DNA from: Thermosporothrix hazakensis
GTDB lineage: Bacteria; Chloroflexota; Ktedonobacteria; Ktedonobacterales; Ktedonobacteraceae
DNA length: 64,000 nt
Direction of reading: 5' to 3'
Assembly (NCBI RefSeq): GCF_003253565.1
Contig: NZ_QKUF01000022.1
Span: 1-64,000, forward strand
The position numbers were made by a program, and so were the translations under genes. Below are positions 1 through 9,199 of this stretch, one piece after another. The notes below the pieces were generated by a model. That model was not told where the DNA came from. It ran no database searches and saw only the letters and a program-made list of their open reading frames with translations. Positions within the stretch are counted from its first letter, which is position 1. Each line of letters opens with the position of its first letter.

Positions 1-460
1 CTTCCAGCTCCACCAGTTCCAGCAGCTCTTCATCTTCGAGCATGTCAACCTTGTTGAGGAAGACAACAATCGCCGGAACGTTCACCTGACGAGCCAGCAG
101 CACGTGCTCGCGTGTCTGAGGCATCGGACCATCAGGAGCGCTCACCACCAGAATGGCACCGTCCATCTGAGCGGCACCGGTGATCATGTTCTTGATGTAG
201 TCCGCGTGACCCGGGCAGTCAACGTGCGCGTAGTGGCGCTTCTCGGTCTCATACTCCAGGTGAGCAATCGAGATCGTGATACCGCGCTCTCGCTCTTCGG
301 GGGCCTTATCGATCTGGTCAAAGGCCGTATATTTGGCAAGCTGAGCATTCGACAGCACTTTCGTGATTGCTGCCGTCAGGGTCGTCTTGCCGTGGTCAAT
401 GTGTCCAATCGTACCCACGTTTACATGGGGCTTTGTACGCTCAAATTTCTGCTTAGCCAT
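1..460 (-). CDS. tuf: Elongation factor Tu (5' part, cut by window edge)
   Basis: GTPase that delivers aminoacyl-tRNA to the ribosomal A site in the cytoplasm. The visible ~153 N-terminal residues begin MAKQKFERTKPHVN and contain the P-loop GHVDHGKTT, the switch region and the DCPGHADY-type G3 motif, all typical of bacterial EF-Tu. The ATG at 460 has an AGAGGA ribosome binding site just upstream. It is the last gene of the rpoB-rpoC-rpsL-rpsG-fusA-tuf block, but it sits 412 bases after fusA and has its own promoter and folded leader. The C-terminal part lies beyond position 1. Identification is certain; whether a second tuf copy exists cannot be seen here. Confidence 0.98.
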   Translation of the reverse strand, partial: MAKQKFERTKPHVNVGTIGHIDHGKTTLTAAITKVLSNAQLAKYTAFDQIDKAPEERERGITISIAHLEYETEKRHYAHVDCPGHADYIKNMITGAAQMDGAILVVSAPDGPMPQTREHVLLARQVNVPAIVVFLNKVDMLEDEELLELVELE

Positions 461-748
461 TTTAGTCCTCTTCTACTTTTACTAGCCATTCTACATTACC
501 GTAGAATGCGCGTTTTTGTACGACCGGGCTACCATCAGTTCGGTCGCCCTTGCTCGGTAGGCCTGTTCCCTGACTTCGGCACCGAGCCAATTTCTATGCG
601 CAATATGTATCTATGATACGAAGATGCAGTGTGCTTTGCGCTCTGCGCTCTGGTAAATACGTTTGCGTTTGTTTGATCGGTGACAACGCTTAGTGAGGAA
701 GAAGCACCGGGGCACAGTGCAACCTGAGGTAATTCACAGGCCCCAGTG
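461..748 (-). promoter_or_regulatory. Structured 5' leader of tuf
   Basis: About 280 bases lie between the tuf promoter and its start codon, with no open frame of note. On the minus strand there is a 7-bp hairpin (arms ATTCTAC and GTAGAAT, 485-505) directly before the ribosome binding site. Further upstream is a larger stem with arms GCTCGGT and ACCGAGC (about 554-589). The folds suggest RNA-level control, but I recognise no known riboswitch or protein-binding motif. Confidence 0.45.
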
Positions 749-778
749 ATTATAATGCTTTCCTACGCGTTGAGGCAA
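749..778 (-). promoter_or_regulatory. Sigma70-like promoter of tuf
   Basis: Minus-strand -35 TTGCCT (778-773), 18-base spacer and consensus -10 TATAAT (754-749). It lies 95 bases beyond the fusA stop codon and about 290 bases before tuf, so tuf can be expressed independently of the str genes. Confidence 0.6.
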
Positions 779-872
779 TACCTTGAGGCTTTCAAGGCCA
801 AATCTTACTACTTTGCGTTCATCCGTACCTACAAGAGTAGGGCTGTACAAAAGAGCTCCCTACAAACCACGC

Positions 873-2948
873 CTACTGATTCGACTTTGCAATAATCTCA
901 TCAGAGATGTTCTTCGGAACAGGATCGTAGTGAGAGAATTCCATTGCGTAGCTCGCACGACCACTGGTCATCGAGCGCAGGTCGTTCACGTAGCCGAACA
1001 TTTCGGCCAGAGGAACATGAGCCCGAACCACGGCCATCGTGCCCCGATTCTCCATACCCAGAATGATACCACGGCGGCGGTTGAGGTCGCCAATGACGTC
1101 GCCATAGAATTCATCGGAGGTAGTCACTTCTACCTTCATCATGGGCTCAAGCAGGATCGGACCAGCCTTACGTGCGGCCTCGCGTACTGCCAGCGAACCG
1201 GCAATCTTAAAGGCTGCTTCGCTGGAGTCTACTTCGTGATACGAACCATCATAGAGCGTTGCTTTGACGTCAACCATCGGGAAGCCAGCAATGATACCGT
1301 TTTCCAGAGCCTCACGGACACCCGCTTCAACGGGCTTAATGTACTCTTTCGGCACCACACCACCGACGATGGCGTTCACAAACTCAAAGCCTTTACCGCG
1401 CTCATTGGGCTCAACCTTGATCCAGACATCACCGTACTGACCTTTACCACCCGACTGGCGGACGTGGCGTCCCTGTGCCTGTGCGGGGCGAGTAATGGAC
1501 TCACGATAGGCTACCTGCGGACGACCCACATTGGCTTCGACTTTAAATTCGCGGCCCAGGCGGTCGAGCAGCACTTCTAGCTGCAACTCACCCATACCTT
1601 TGAGGATCGTCTGACCGCTCTCAGGATCGGTGTGAACACGGAAGGTCGGATCTTCTTCCGCCAGCTTGCCAAGTGCAATACCCATCTTTTCCTGGTCGGC
1701 GCGGGTCTTTGGCTCAACAGCGATCTCGATCACTGGATCAGGGAACTGGATCGACTCAAGGACAATCGGACGCTGTATGTCAGAGAGCGTATCCCCGGTG
1801 AAGGTATCGCGCAAACCAACGGCTGCACAAATGTCACCCGCACGAATCTCGTCAATATCCTCGCGGTGGTTTGCGTGCATCCGCAGAATGCGTCCAATAC
1901 GCTCTTGCTTGCCTTTGGTGCTGTTGAGAACGGGAGAACCCTTCTTCAACATACCAGAGTAAACACGCATGAATGCCAGACGTCCAACGAAGGGGTCAGA
2001 GACAATCTTGAAGACCAGTGCGCTGAATGCCTCATCGTCACTGACCTCGCGAGTCACAGTCTCTTCCGTGTTTGGATCGGTGCCTGTCGGCTTCGCAATA
2101 TCCAGAGGAGAGGGCAGATAGTCGATCACGGCATCCAGCATTGCCTGTACGCCCTTATTCTTGAGGGAGCTACCACACAGCACGGGAACAAGAGCGCTGG
2201 AGATAGTCGCCCGGCGCAGGGCCGCCTTCAGCTCATCAACCGTAATCTCTTCGCCTTCAAGATATTTGAGGGTGAGTTCCTCGTCTGTCTCAGCGACGCG
2301 CTCAATCAGAGCATCACGATGCTTCTGGAACTCTTCTCTCAGTTCAGCAGGAACCTCGCTACGTTCAGCCTGAGTTCCTTTATCGTCAACAAAGACAACC
2401 GCTTCCTGATTGATCAGGTCAACAAAGCCCTTGAAGTCACTTTCCTGACCGATCGGCATCTGAATAGGAACGGGTACAGCGCCCAGACGATCTTTGATCA
2501 TCTCGATGGTGCGCCAGAAATCGGCTCCAATACGGTCCATCTTATTGACAAAGCAGATGCGTGGCACGTTGTACTTGTTCGCCTGACGCCAGACAGTCTC
2601 GGACTGAGGCTCAACACCAGCGACAGCGTCAAAGACGACAACGCCACCATCGAGGACGCGCAGCGAGCGCTCCACCTCGGCAGTGAAGTCTACGTGGCCC
2701 GGAGTATCAATGATATTGATACGATGGTCCTGCCAGAAACAGGTAGTGGCGGCAGACGTAATCGTAATGCCGCGTTCACGCTCCTGCTCCATGTAGTCCA
2801 TCGTCGCAGCCCCTTCATGCGTTTCACCGATGCGGTGAATCTTCTTGGTATAGAAAAGGATGCGCTCCGTGGTGGTCGTCTTACCAGCATCAATGTGAGC
2901 GATGATACCAATATTGCGAGTTCTTTCGAGTGAGTATTCTCTAGCCAT
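873..2948 (-). CDS. fusA: Elongation factor G
   Basis: Ribosomal translocase GTPase of 691 residues, the usual length. The N-terminus MAREYSLERTRNIGIIAHIDAGKTTTTERIL carries the P-loop (about residues 17-24). DTPGHVDF and NKMDR are the G3 and G4 motifs, and the C-terminal end has the domain V signature RSMTSGRASY. The ATG at 2948 follows rpsG by only 8 bases, which indicates tight translational coupling within the str operon, and the upstream Shine-Dalgarno (GGTAG) is weak. The stop is TAG at 873. No anomalies were seen. Confidence 0.99.
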   Translation of the reverse strand: MAREYSLERTRNIGIIAHIDAGKTTTTERILFYTKKIHRIGETHEGAATMDYMEQERERGITITSAATTCFWQDHRINIIDTPGHVDFTAEVERSLRVLDGGVVVFDAVAGVEPQSETVWRQANKYNVPRICFVNKMDRIGADFWRTIEMIKDRLGAVPVPIQMPIGQESDFKGFVDLINQEAVVFVDDKGTQAERSEVPAELREEFQKHRDALIERVAETDEELTLKYLEGEEITVDELKAALRRATISSALVPVLCGSSLKNKGVQAMLDAVIDYLPSPLDIAKPTGTDPNTEETVTREVSDDEAFSALVFKIVSDPFVGRLAFMRVYSGMLKKGSPVLNSTKGKQERIGRILRMHANHREDIDEIRAGDICAAVGLRDTFTGDTLSDIQRPIVLESIQFPDPVIEIAVEPKTRADQEKMGIALGKLAEEDPTFRVHTDPESGQTILKGMGELQLEVLLDRLGREFKVEANVGRPQVAYRESITRPAQAQGRHVRQSGGKGQYGDVWIKVEPNERGKGFEFVNAIVGGVVPKEYIKPVEAGVREALENGIIAGFPMVDVKATLYDGSYHEVDSSEAAFKIAGSLAVREAARKAGPILLEPMMKVEVTTSDEFYGDVIGDLNRRRGIILGMENRGTMAVVRAHVPLAEMFGYVNDLRSMTSGRASYAMEFSHYDPVPKNISDEIIAKSNQ

Positions 2949-2956
2949 GTTTTATA

Positions 2957-3427
2957 CTACCAGCGATAATGAGCGAAAGCCCGGTTGGACTCCGCCATCT
3001 TATGGGTCTCCTCACGTTTCTTAATAGTTGCACCTTGACCCGCCGCAGCGTCCATCAACTCACTGGCAAGTTTATCCGCCATTGTCTTCCCGGAGCGGGA
3101 ACGAGCAGAGCGAATAAGCCAACGTATCGCCAACGCAACTCCGCGATCCTTACGGACCTCTATAGGTACCTGATAGGTCGAACCACCCACACGGCGGGGT
3201 TTGACTTCAATGCTTGGCGTGGCATTCTTCAATGCCTGCTCAAAAACCTCGATCGACGGCCGCTTCTGCTTGGCCTCAATCGTCTCAAGCGCTTGGTAAA
3301 CGATGCGCTCAGCCAGGCTCCGCTTGCCGTCCAACATCAACTTGCTTACGAAGCGTGTGATGTTTTTATTCCTAAACTTTGCATCCGGCACATCGGGCCG
3401 GCGCACCGCTCTTCTTCTTCTTGGCAA
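2957..3427 (-). CDS. rpsG: 30S ribosomal protein S7
   Basis: Primary 16S rRNA-binding protein that nucleates assembly of the 30S head; 156 residues, the standard bacterial length. The start MPRRRRAVRRPDVPDAKFRN and the internal GGSTYQVPIEVR and RSRSGKTMADKLA blocks are diagnostic. The start codon is TTG at 3427, preceded by a strong GAGGAGG ribosome binding site about six bases away. S7 is the classic autoregulator of the str operon in Escherichia coli, where it acts on the rpsL-rpsG spacer. Here that spacer is unusually long (780 bases) and highly folded. Confidence 0.99.
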   Translation of the reverse strand: MPRRRRAVRRPDVPDAKFRNKNITRFVSKLMLDGKRSLAERIVYQALETIEAKQKRPSIEVFEQALKNATPSIEVKPRRVGGSTYQVPIEVRKDRGVALAIRWLIRSARSRSGKTMADKLASELMDAAAGQGATIKKREETHKMAESNRAFAHYRW

Positions 3428-4207
3428 TTCCTGCCTCCTCTTTGCACACCACTCAGAAGGTACGCGTCATCTGGTTAACGCATCGTGTGTCCACACGAAC
3501 CACTTGGAGGCAGCTCCCTCCTGGTTCTGCGTACTTCCGAATGCCTACGGATGTAGTTTACTTCACAGCCACCTGACAGCACCTCGCCCCAAATGACGAG
3601 GGTTCTTCCTTCATCCAGTCCGCTTTGCTCATGGCCTTAGCAGGAAGGCGGGGAGAGGCGGTCTGTCCAGAAGCATTTCACAGGGGCAGATCCCCTGTCC
3701 GTTTCCGATTTGCCCTATCGGTACGGTCCTGTATTGCCTTACCTCACGAGGTCCAGCCTTGCAGGCCTTCTTCGTGTGATTGTTCGTAAGATTGCATTAT
3801 CAAGTAGAGACAGCCTCGGAAAACAGTCTGTTTTCCGTTTCGACGGGTGCGGCCCGCCCCGGGGGAAACTGTACACCCGGTCGCGCTGAATACAGTGGCC
3901 TATGGCCAACTCCATTCCTCGCGGGCGTTTTTAACACCAGAAAAGGCGCCGACTAGATCAAGGCACACTTTTTCCTCAATCTCTGACGCCTGCCCGCAGG
4001 TGCCTTTCCCGGTCGTTTCCCTCATTTGAGCTGCGAGCGCTCAACCAGGAGGTCACCTGACATGCATCGTAGAACCGTGCAATAGACGCACGAGCTTCGC
4101 TCGCATCACCTTTGCTCTACAATGCCACAGATCTTCCAATAATCTCATCGACGGCACGCAGATAACAGGTCAAAAGATACATCATGCCGTCTCTGGCACC
4201 TAAAGTG
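3428..4207 (-). ncRNA. Large structured non-coding region between rpsL and rpsG (identity unknown)
   Basis: This 780-base spacer has no credible coding frame but is dense in stem-loops on the transcribed (minus) strand. Stems seen are 3497-3527 (GAACCA and GGAGG paired with CCTCC and TGGTTC), 3582-3601 (CCTCG/CGAGG), 3680-3698 (ACAGGGG/CCCCTGT), 3817-3837 (CGGAAAACAG/CTGTTTTCCG), 3841-3883 (CGACGGGTG with CACCC-GTCG arms), 4026-4044 (TTGAGC/GCTCAA) and 4069-4120 (outer GTAGA/TCTAC round an inner GATGCGAGC hairpin). I compared it from memory with RNase P RNA, tmRNA, group I and II intron cores and the HEARO/omega RNA of IscB and found no convincing match. It could be a large ncRNA, an S7 control region or the remnant of a structured mobile RNA. 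Confidence 0.5.
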
Positions 4208-4657
4208 CTAGCGCTTACCCTTTGCTGGTGCGGCTGCCTGTCCGGGTTTCGGTCGTTTCGCGCCATATTTCGAGCGACCCTGACGGCGCTTGGAAACGCC
4301 TTCGCTATCCAGCGTACCGCGGATGATGTGATACCGAACGCTAGGCAAGTCCTTCACGCGTCCACCACGAATCAGAACAACCGAGTGTTCCTGAAGGTTA
4401 TGACCCTCGCCAGGAATATAAGCGGTTACTTCCATCTGGTTCGAGAGCTTTACACGAGCAATCTTACGCATGGCCGAATTCGGCTTCTTCGGCGTCATAG
4501 TACGCACCTGAGTGCACACGCCACGCTTCTGCGGCGATCCCTCAAGGCGCGAGACTTTATTCTTCAGCGCGTTGTACGAATACAGCAGCGCCGGGGCCTT
4601 CACTTTCTTGGTTTTCTGGGAGCGGCCCTTTCGGATTAACTGGTTAATTGTCGGCAA
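4208..4657 (-). CDS. rpsL: 30S ribosomal protein S12
   Basis: Decoding-centre ribosomal protein of 149 residues. The core MPTINQLIRKGR, the TMTPKKPNSAMRK block and the GGRVKDLPSVRYHIIRG block are diagnostic. The lysines at the two classical streptomycin-resistance positions are wild type. It is longer than the usual ~124 residues because of a basic, Ala/Pro/Lys-rich C-terminal tail after RQGRSKYGAKRP. The start is TTG at 4657, preceded by GGGAGG. It lies 88 bases after rpoC, behind a perfect hairpin and an internal promoter, and is followed by the long structured spacer before rpsG. Confidence 0.99.
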   Translation of the reverse strand: MPTINQLIRKGRSQKTKKVKAPALLYSYNALKNKVSRLEGSPQKRGVCTQVRTMTPKKPNSAMRKIARVKLSNQMEVTAYIPGEGHNLQEHSVVLIRGGRVKDLPSVRYHIIRGTLDSEGVSKRRQGRSKYGAKRPKPGQAAAPAKGKR

Positions 4658-4689
4658 GGAACATCCTCCCTGTCCTCACTTGAGTAAGC

Positions 4690-4710
4690 GCGGATAGCAG
4701 GGCTATCCGC
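4690..4710 (-). other. Perfect intercistronic hairpin between rpoC and rpsL
   Basis: Arms GCGGATAGC and GCTATCCGC (9 bp) with a 3-base loop and no U-run after it. It may be an mRNA-processing or stabilising element, or a partial terminator limiting read-through from rpoBC. Confidence 0.5.
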
Positions 4711-4739
4711 GACTTTCCATCACTTATACGCGATTGCAT

Positions 4740-4768
4740 ATGTTATCATTCCTGTTCCTCGCTGTCAA
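4740..4768 (-). promoter_or_regulatory. Candidate internal promoter for rpsL-rpsG-fusA
   Basis: Minus-strand -35 TTGACA (consensus, 4768-4763), 17-base spacer and -10 TAACAT (4745-4740). The -35 and spacer lie inside the last codons of rpoC. It would let the str genes be transcribed separately from rpoBC. Confidence 0.5.
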
Positions 4769-7700
4769 GTGTCAGACCGAGGGTACTGCCTGTGGCATTG
4801 CTCGGCAGACTATCAACGGTGAGGCCTCCGACGCCAGCCGGAACCGGCGAGACCGACTCCAGCAGTTGCGCCATCGCTTGCTGACGTGCCTGCAATTCCT
4901 TGCGGCGCTGCGCAATGCCAGATCCGGCAGGAATGAGTTTACCAATAATCACGTTCTCCTTCAAGCCAATCAGGTGATCGGTCTGCGCCTCAATCGCAGC
5001 CTCGGTCAGCACACGGGTGGTCTCCTGGAAGGAGGCCGCGGCCAGGAAGCTATCAGTATTGAGCGAGGCCTTCGTCACACCAAGCAGCACAGTCTGCGCT
5101 GTGGCGGGCTCACCACCCTCTGCCAGAATGCGGGCATTGGTCTCTTCATACGTGAAGCGATCAACCAGATCATTGGGCAGCATATCGGTGTCTCCCGGAT
5201 CCTCAATCTTCACGCGACGCAGCATCTGACGCACGATCACTTCGATGTGCTTATCGTTATTATAGACACCGGTGTTACGGTACACACGCTGTACCTCTTT
5301 GACCAGATAGATCTGTACAGCCTCGCGACCCTGGATGCGCAAGACATCCTGTGGATCTTTCTGACCGGAAGTGATCGGTGTTCCAGCGGTGATCCTCTGC
5401 CCGTTCTCGACAACGATGCTCTTGGCTGCCGGGATGACATACGAGCGCTCGTCCCGCTCCTCAAAGCGGATCGAGAGCACATCACCATTCTCGCTGGCAT
5501 TGTGGACGATATCGCCTTCTGTACGCGCCAGAACAGGCACAGGCTCGTTACCGCCCTCCGCAGGCATCAGGGCAATGACCTGATCCTTCTGTACATGCTC
5601 TCCGTCAGCCACCATGACCTCTGTGCCTGCCGGTAGCTTGTACTCGTCAAAGAAGACGTTGCTGGCAACAACGCGCACGGTGCGCTGGCCACTCTCCTCA
5701 TCCTTGACGATCTCAACAACACCATCGATTTCGCTGATTTCGGCTTTATCCTTCGGCACACGTGCCTCGAACAGCTCTTCAACGCGTGGCAGACCCAGCG
5801 TGATGTCACCCTGTGCACCAGCGATACCACCAGTGTGGAATGTACGCATCGTCAGCTGCGTTCCAGGCTCACCAATGGACTGAGCGGCGATAATACCAAC
5901 CGCTGCACCGATACTTGCCAGTGCGTTTGCTGCCAGGTCGCGACCATAGCAGAGGCGACAGACACCCCGTCGGGCCGCACAGGTCAGCACTGAGCGCACA
6001 CGAACCTGCTGGATACCAGCCTCTACAATCTCATCGACCAGATCTTCAGTCAGCTCATCGTTGACTTTGATATGCTCAAGTCCGGGGATCTCTTCCGCAA
6101 GCACGCGACCGATCAGACGGCTGCGCATATTGTCGAGACCCATTTCCTTCGAGTCCTCTTCGGTAATCAGAATACCGTCGGTGGTACCACAATCCTCCTC
6201 ATTGACGATGACATCCTGTGCCACGTCGATCAGACGGCGGGTGAGGTAACCGGACTCTGCCGTTCGCAGCGCCGTATCTGCAAGACCCTTACGAGCACCG
6301 TGGCTACTGATGAAGTATTCCAACACGCTCAGGCCTTCGCGGAAGTTACCACGGATAGGCACCGGAATAATCTTACCGGACGGGTTCGTCATCAGACCGC
6401 GCATACCGGAAAGCTGACGGATCTGCTGGAACTTCGCTTTCGTCGCGCCAGATTTCGCGATGGTGTAGATGGAACCGAACGGATCAAGCGTCCCTTCCAC
6501 CATCTTGGTGACGTTCTCGGTGACTTCGTTCCAGATATCAACTGTCTGCTGATATTTCTCGTTTTCCGTAATCAGACCGTCGCGATACTGCTCTTCCAGC
6601 TCAGCGATCTTCTCATCTGCCTGCTCTAGCTCCGCCTGCTTGGCGATAGGCACCTTCACGTCGCTGATCGCGATGGTCGCGCCCGCCTTCGTGGCGTAGT
6701 TAAAGCCCAGGCGCTTGATCTCGTCTGCCAGCTCGGTCGTCTTGACACGACCATAGATCTTAAAGCAGTCCGCGATCACCTGGCGCAGATTCTCTTTCTT
6801 CATGGCGTAGTTTCTAAAGCGCAGACGCTCAGGCAACGCCTCATTGAAGATGATACGACCGATGGTGGTTTCAACCAGCTTGCCGCCCGAAGCATTGAAT
6901 GAAGGTCGGGTTGGTGGCGCATCATCGTAGATATCATAATCACCAAGACGGACCTTGATTCTAGCCTGCAACTCAACAAAGCCATGATGATAGGCCAGCA
7001 GCGCTTCTGTCGTGTCGGTAAAGACACGGCCCTCGCCTTTCTTGTTCGGGCGCTCCTGAGTCAGGTAGAAGCAGCCAAGCACCATATCCTGGCTGGCGCC
7101 AATCGACGGCTCACCATGGGCAGGTGATAGCAGGTTACGGGTTGACATCATAAAGCGGCGCGCCTCGTCCTGTGCCTTTTCGGACAGCGGGACGTGTACC
7201 GCCATCTGGTCACCATCAAAGTCAGCGTTAAAGGCAGAACAGACCAGCGGGTGCAACTGGATCGCGCTCCCCTCAACCAGCACGGCCTCAAAGGCCTGAA
7301 TTCCAAGACGGTGCAGCGTCGGAGCGCGGTTCAACAGCACTGGATGGTTCTTAATAACCTCTTCCAGCACATCCCAGACCTCGGGCTTGACCCGCTCAAC
7401 AAAGCGCTTGGCACTCTTGATATTGTGGGCAAAATTCTGCTCAACGAGCTTGCGCATGACGAAGGGCTTGAACAGCTCAAGCGCCATTCTCTTTGGCAGA
7501 CCGCACTGATGCAGTTTCAGCTCAGGACCAACCACGATAACCGAGCGACCAGAGTAGTCAACGCGCTTACCGAGCAGGTTCTGACGGAAGCGGCCCTGCT
7601 TACCCTTGAGCATGTCGGACAGGCTCTTCAGCTTGTGATTACCGGAACCGGCAACCGCACGACCGCGGCGCCCATTGTCAATGAGTGCGTCACAGGCTTC

Positions 7701-9104
7701 CTGCAACATGCGTTTCTCATTGCGAATGATGATCTCCGGTGCACCAAGCTCCAGCAGGCGCTTGAGACGGTTGTTGCGGTTAATCACTCGGCGATACAGA
7801 TCGTTCAGGTCTGAGGTCGCGAAGCGGCCACCATCGAGCTGGACCATCGGGCGCAGTTCAGGCGGCAGAACCGGAAGCACGGTCAGGATCATCCACTCAG
7901 GAGAGGTGCTTGACTTGCGGAAAGCTTCCACAACCTTCAGGCGCTTGGTTGCCTTCTTGCGGCGCTGACCAACCGTTGAGTTGATCTCATGGCGCAGATC
8001 GGCAGCCAGTTTATCCAGATCAATGCTGGCGATCAGCTCGCGGACAGCCTCGGCGCCCATCCCGGCGGTGAACACATCGGGGAAGGCGTCCTTCAGCTCG
8101 CGATAGCGATTCTCCTGAAGCAGATCCATCTTCTTCAGGCTCTCCAGATCGCGGCGCAGTGCATCCAGGCGAGCTTTTGCCTCGGCACGCTCGCGCTCAA
8201 GCTGAGCCTGTGCGGTGTCGATCTGGCCCTGATATTCCAGGCCCAGGCGATCGGCCTCACGCTTGTTATCGACGATCGCGGCATCGAGCTCACGGCGAGC
8301 CTGTTCGGCGATGGCGTTGCGCTTTGTTTCGGCAACGCGTTCAAGGACCTCAATATGTTTCGGTGAAACAACCTCTCCGTCCCTGACGATCACGGTATCG
8401 CTTGGTGTGTACACGATATCGAAATCAACCACCTTGTTCATGTTCTCGCGGAGCTCGGCCAGCGTCTCGCTCTCCTCGCGACGAGCATCCTCAAGGTCGC
8501 GCTCGCGGCGCTCTTCGATGCTCTGACGATCAACCGTCTTCAAGCGAGTGGCGTTCTCGCGGATAGCATCATCGCGCTGTGTTTTCAGCGAATTGATCCG
8601 CTCAACAACCTTCTCATTGAGGTCTGTATCAAGTTCCTGAAGTTCCTGATCCAGACGCATCAGTTCACGCTGTCGCGCCTCTTCATCAACATTCGTCACC
8701 ACATACAGCGCAAAGTACAGAATGCGCTCAAGGTTACGCGGCGACAGGTCCAGCAGGAGACCAATACGGCTTGGTGTGCCCTTAAAGTACCAGATATGAC
8801 TGACGGGCGAAGCCAGTTCGATATGTCCCATACGCTCGCGGCGTACTTTTGAGCGAGCTACCTCAACACCGCACTTGTCACATACGATGCCCTTAAAGCG
8901 CACCCGCTTATATTTACCACAGTAACACTCCCAGTCTTTGGTGGGCCCGAAGATGCGTTCGCAGAACAGGCCGTCTTTTTCTGGTTTGAGTGTACGATAG
9001 TTAATGGTCTCCGGTTTCGTCACCTCGCCATAGCTCCAGCTACGAATTTGTTCCGGGCTGGCAAGGCTGATACGGATAGCGTTAAAATCGTTGACTTCGA
9101 GCAT
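4746..9104 (-). CDS. rpoC: DNA-directed RNA polymerase subunit beta'
   Basis: Largest RNA polymerase subunit, 1452 residues. The N-terminal zinc finger (CYCGKYK...CDKCG, about residues 60-90), the active-site NADFDGDQMAVH motif that binds catalytic magnesium, and the second zinc site (CG, CAARRGVCRLCYG) are all present. An Arg/Glu-rich, probably coiled-coil insertion occupies roughly residues 145-330 before the conserved clamp sequence resumes. This type of lineage-specific insertion is common in beta'. The ATG at 9104 has a canonical AGGAGGT ribosome binding site, and the 95-base gap to rpoB is consistent with one operon. Confidence 0.99.
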   Translation of the reverse strand: MLEVNDFNAIRISLASPEQIRSWSYGEVTKPETINYRTLKPEKDGLFCERIFGPTKDWECYCGKYKRVRFKGIVCDKCGVEVARSKVRRERMGHIELASPVSHIWYFKGTPSRIGLLLDLSPRNLERILYFALYVVTNVDEEARQRELMRLDQELQELDTDLNEKVVERINSLKTQRDDAIRENATRLKTVDRQSIEERRERDLEDARREESETLAELRENMNKVVDFDIVYTPSDTVIVRDGEVVSPKHIEVLERVAETKRNAIAEQARRELDAAIVDNKREADRLGLEYQGQIDTAQAQLERERAEAKARLDALRRDLESLKKMDLLQENRYRELKDAFPDVFTAGMGAEAVRELIASIDLDKLAADLRHEINSTVGQRRKKATKRLKVVEAFRKSSTSPEWMILTVLPVLPPELRPMVQLDGGRFATSDLNDLYRRVINRNNRLKRLLELGAPEIIIRNEKRMLQEACDALIDNGRRGRAVAGSGNHKLKSLSDMLKGKQGRFRQNLLGKRVDYSGRSVIVVGPELKLHQCGLPKRMALELFKPFVMRKLVEQNFAHNIKSAKRFVERVKPEVWDVLEEVIKNHPVLLNRAPTLHRLGIQAFEAVLVEGSAIQLHPLVCSAFNADFDGDQMAVHVPLSEKAQDEARRFMMSTRNLLSPAHGEPSIGASQDMVLGCFYLTQERPNKKGEGRVFTDTTEALLAYHHGFVELQARIKVRLGDYDIYDDAPPTRPSFNASGGKLVETTIGRIIFNEALPERLRFRNYAMKKENLRQVIADCFKIYGRVKTTELADEIKRLGFNYATKAGATIAISDVKVPIAKQAELEQADEKIAELEEQYRDGLITENEKYQQTVDIWNEVTENVTKMVEGTLDPFGSIYTIAKSGATKAKFQQIRQLSGMRGLMTNPSGKIIPVPIRGNFREGLSVLEYFISSHGARKGLADTALRTAESGYLTRRLIDVAQDVIVNEEDCGTTDGILITEEDSKEMGLDNMRSRLIGRVLAEEIPGLEHIKVNDELTEDLVDEIVEAGIQQVRVRSVLTCAARRGVCRLCYGRDLAANALASIGAAVGIIAAQSIGEPGTQLTMRTFHTGGIAGAQGDITLGLPRVEELFEARVPKDKAEISEIDGVVEIVKDEESGQRTVRVVASNVFFDEYKLPAGTEVMVADGEHVQKDQVIALMPAEGGNEPVPVLARTEGDIVHNASENGDVLSIRFEERDERSYVIPAAKSIVVENGQRITAGTPITSGQKDPQDVLRIQGREAVQIYLVKEVQRVYRNTGVYNNDKHIEVIVRQMLRRVKIEDPGDTDMLPNDLVDRFTYEETNARILAEGGEPATAQTVLLGVTKASLNTDSFLAAASFQETTRVLTEAAIEAQTDHLIGLKENVIIGKLIPAGSGIAQRRKELQARQQAMAQLLESVSPVPAGVGGLTVDSLPSNATGSTLGLTLDSEEQE

Positions 9105-9199
9105 GCTACCTCCTGGGGTAGGGGCAAATACACAGCACCCTCATAGAGATATCAAAAGCGGTATGAGCGCACCATGTATCGTCGCACTTCCTCCCTACA

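Noticed and set aside
781..804. CCTTGA/TCAAGG hairpin after fusA as a terminator
   Set aside because: Stem of six pairs without a U-run on the minus strand; too weak to call.
1632..2933. Long plus-strand frame (433 codons) antisense to fusA
   Set aside because: Shadow of the highly expressed fusA codon pattern; no protein family features.
3480..4130. Possible group II intron or IscB omega RNA (HEARO) in the rpsL-rpsG spacer
   Set aside because: A GAGC...GGTTC segment near 4073-4117 recalls a group II domain V, but it is 46 rather than ~34 bases, lies at the wrong end, and no 5' GUGYG boundary or maturase is present. I could not match HEARO conserved parts from memory.
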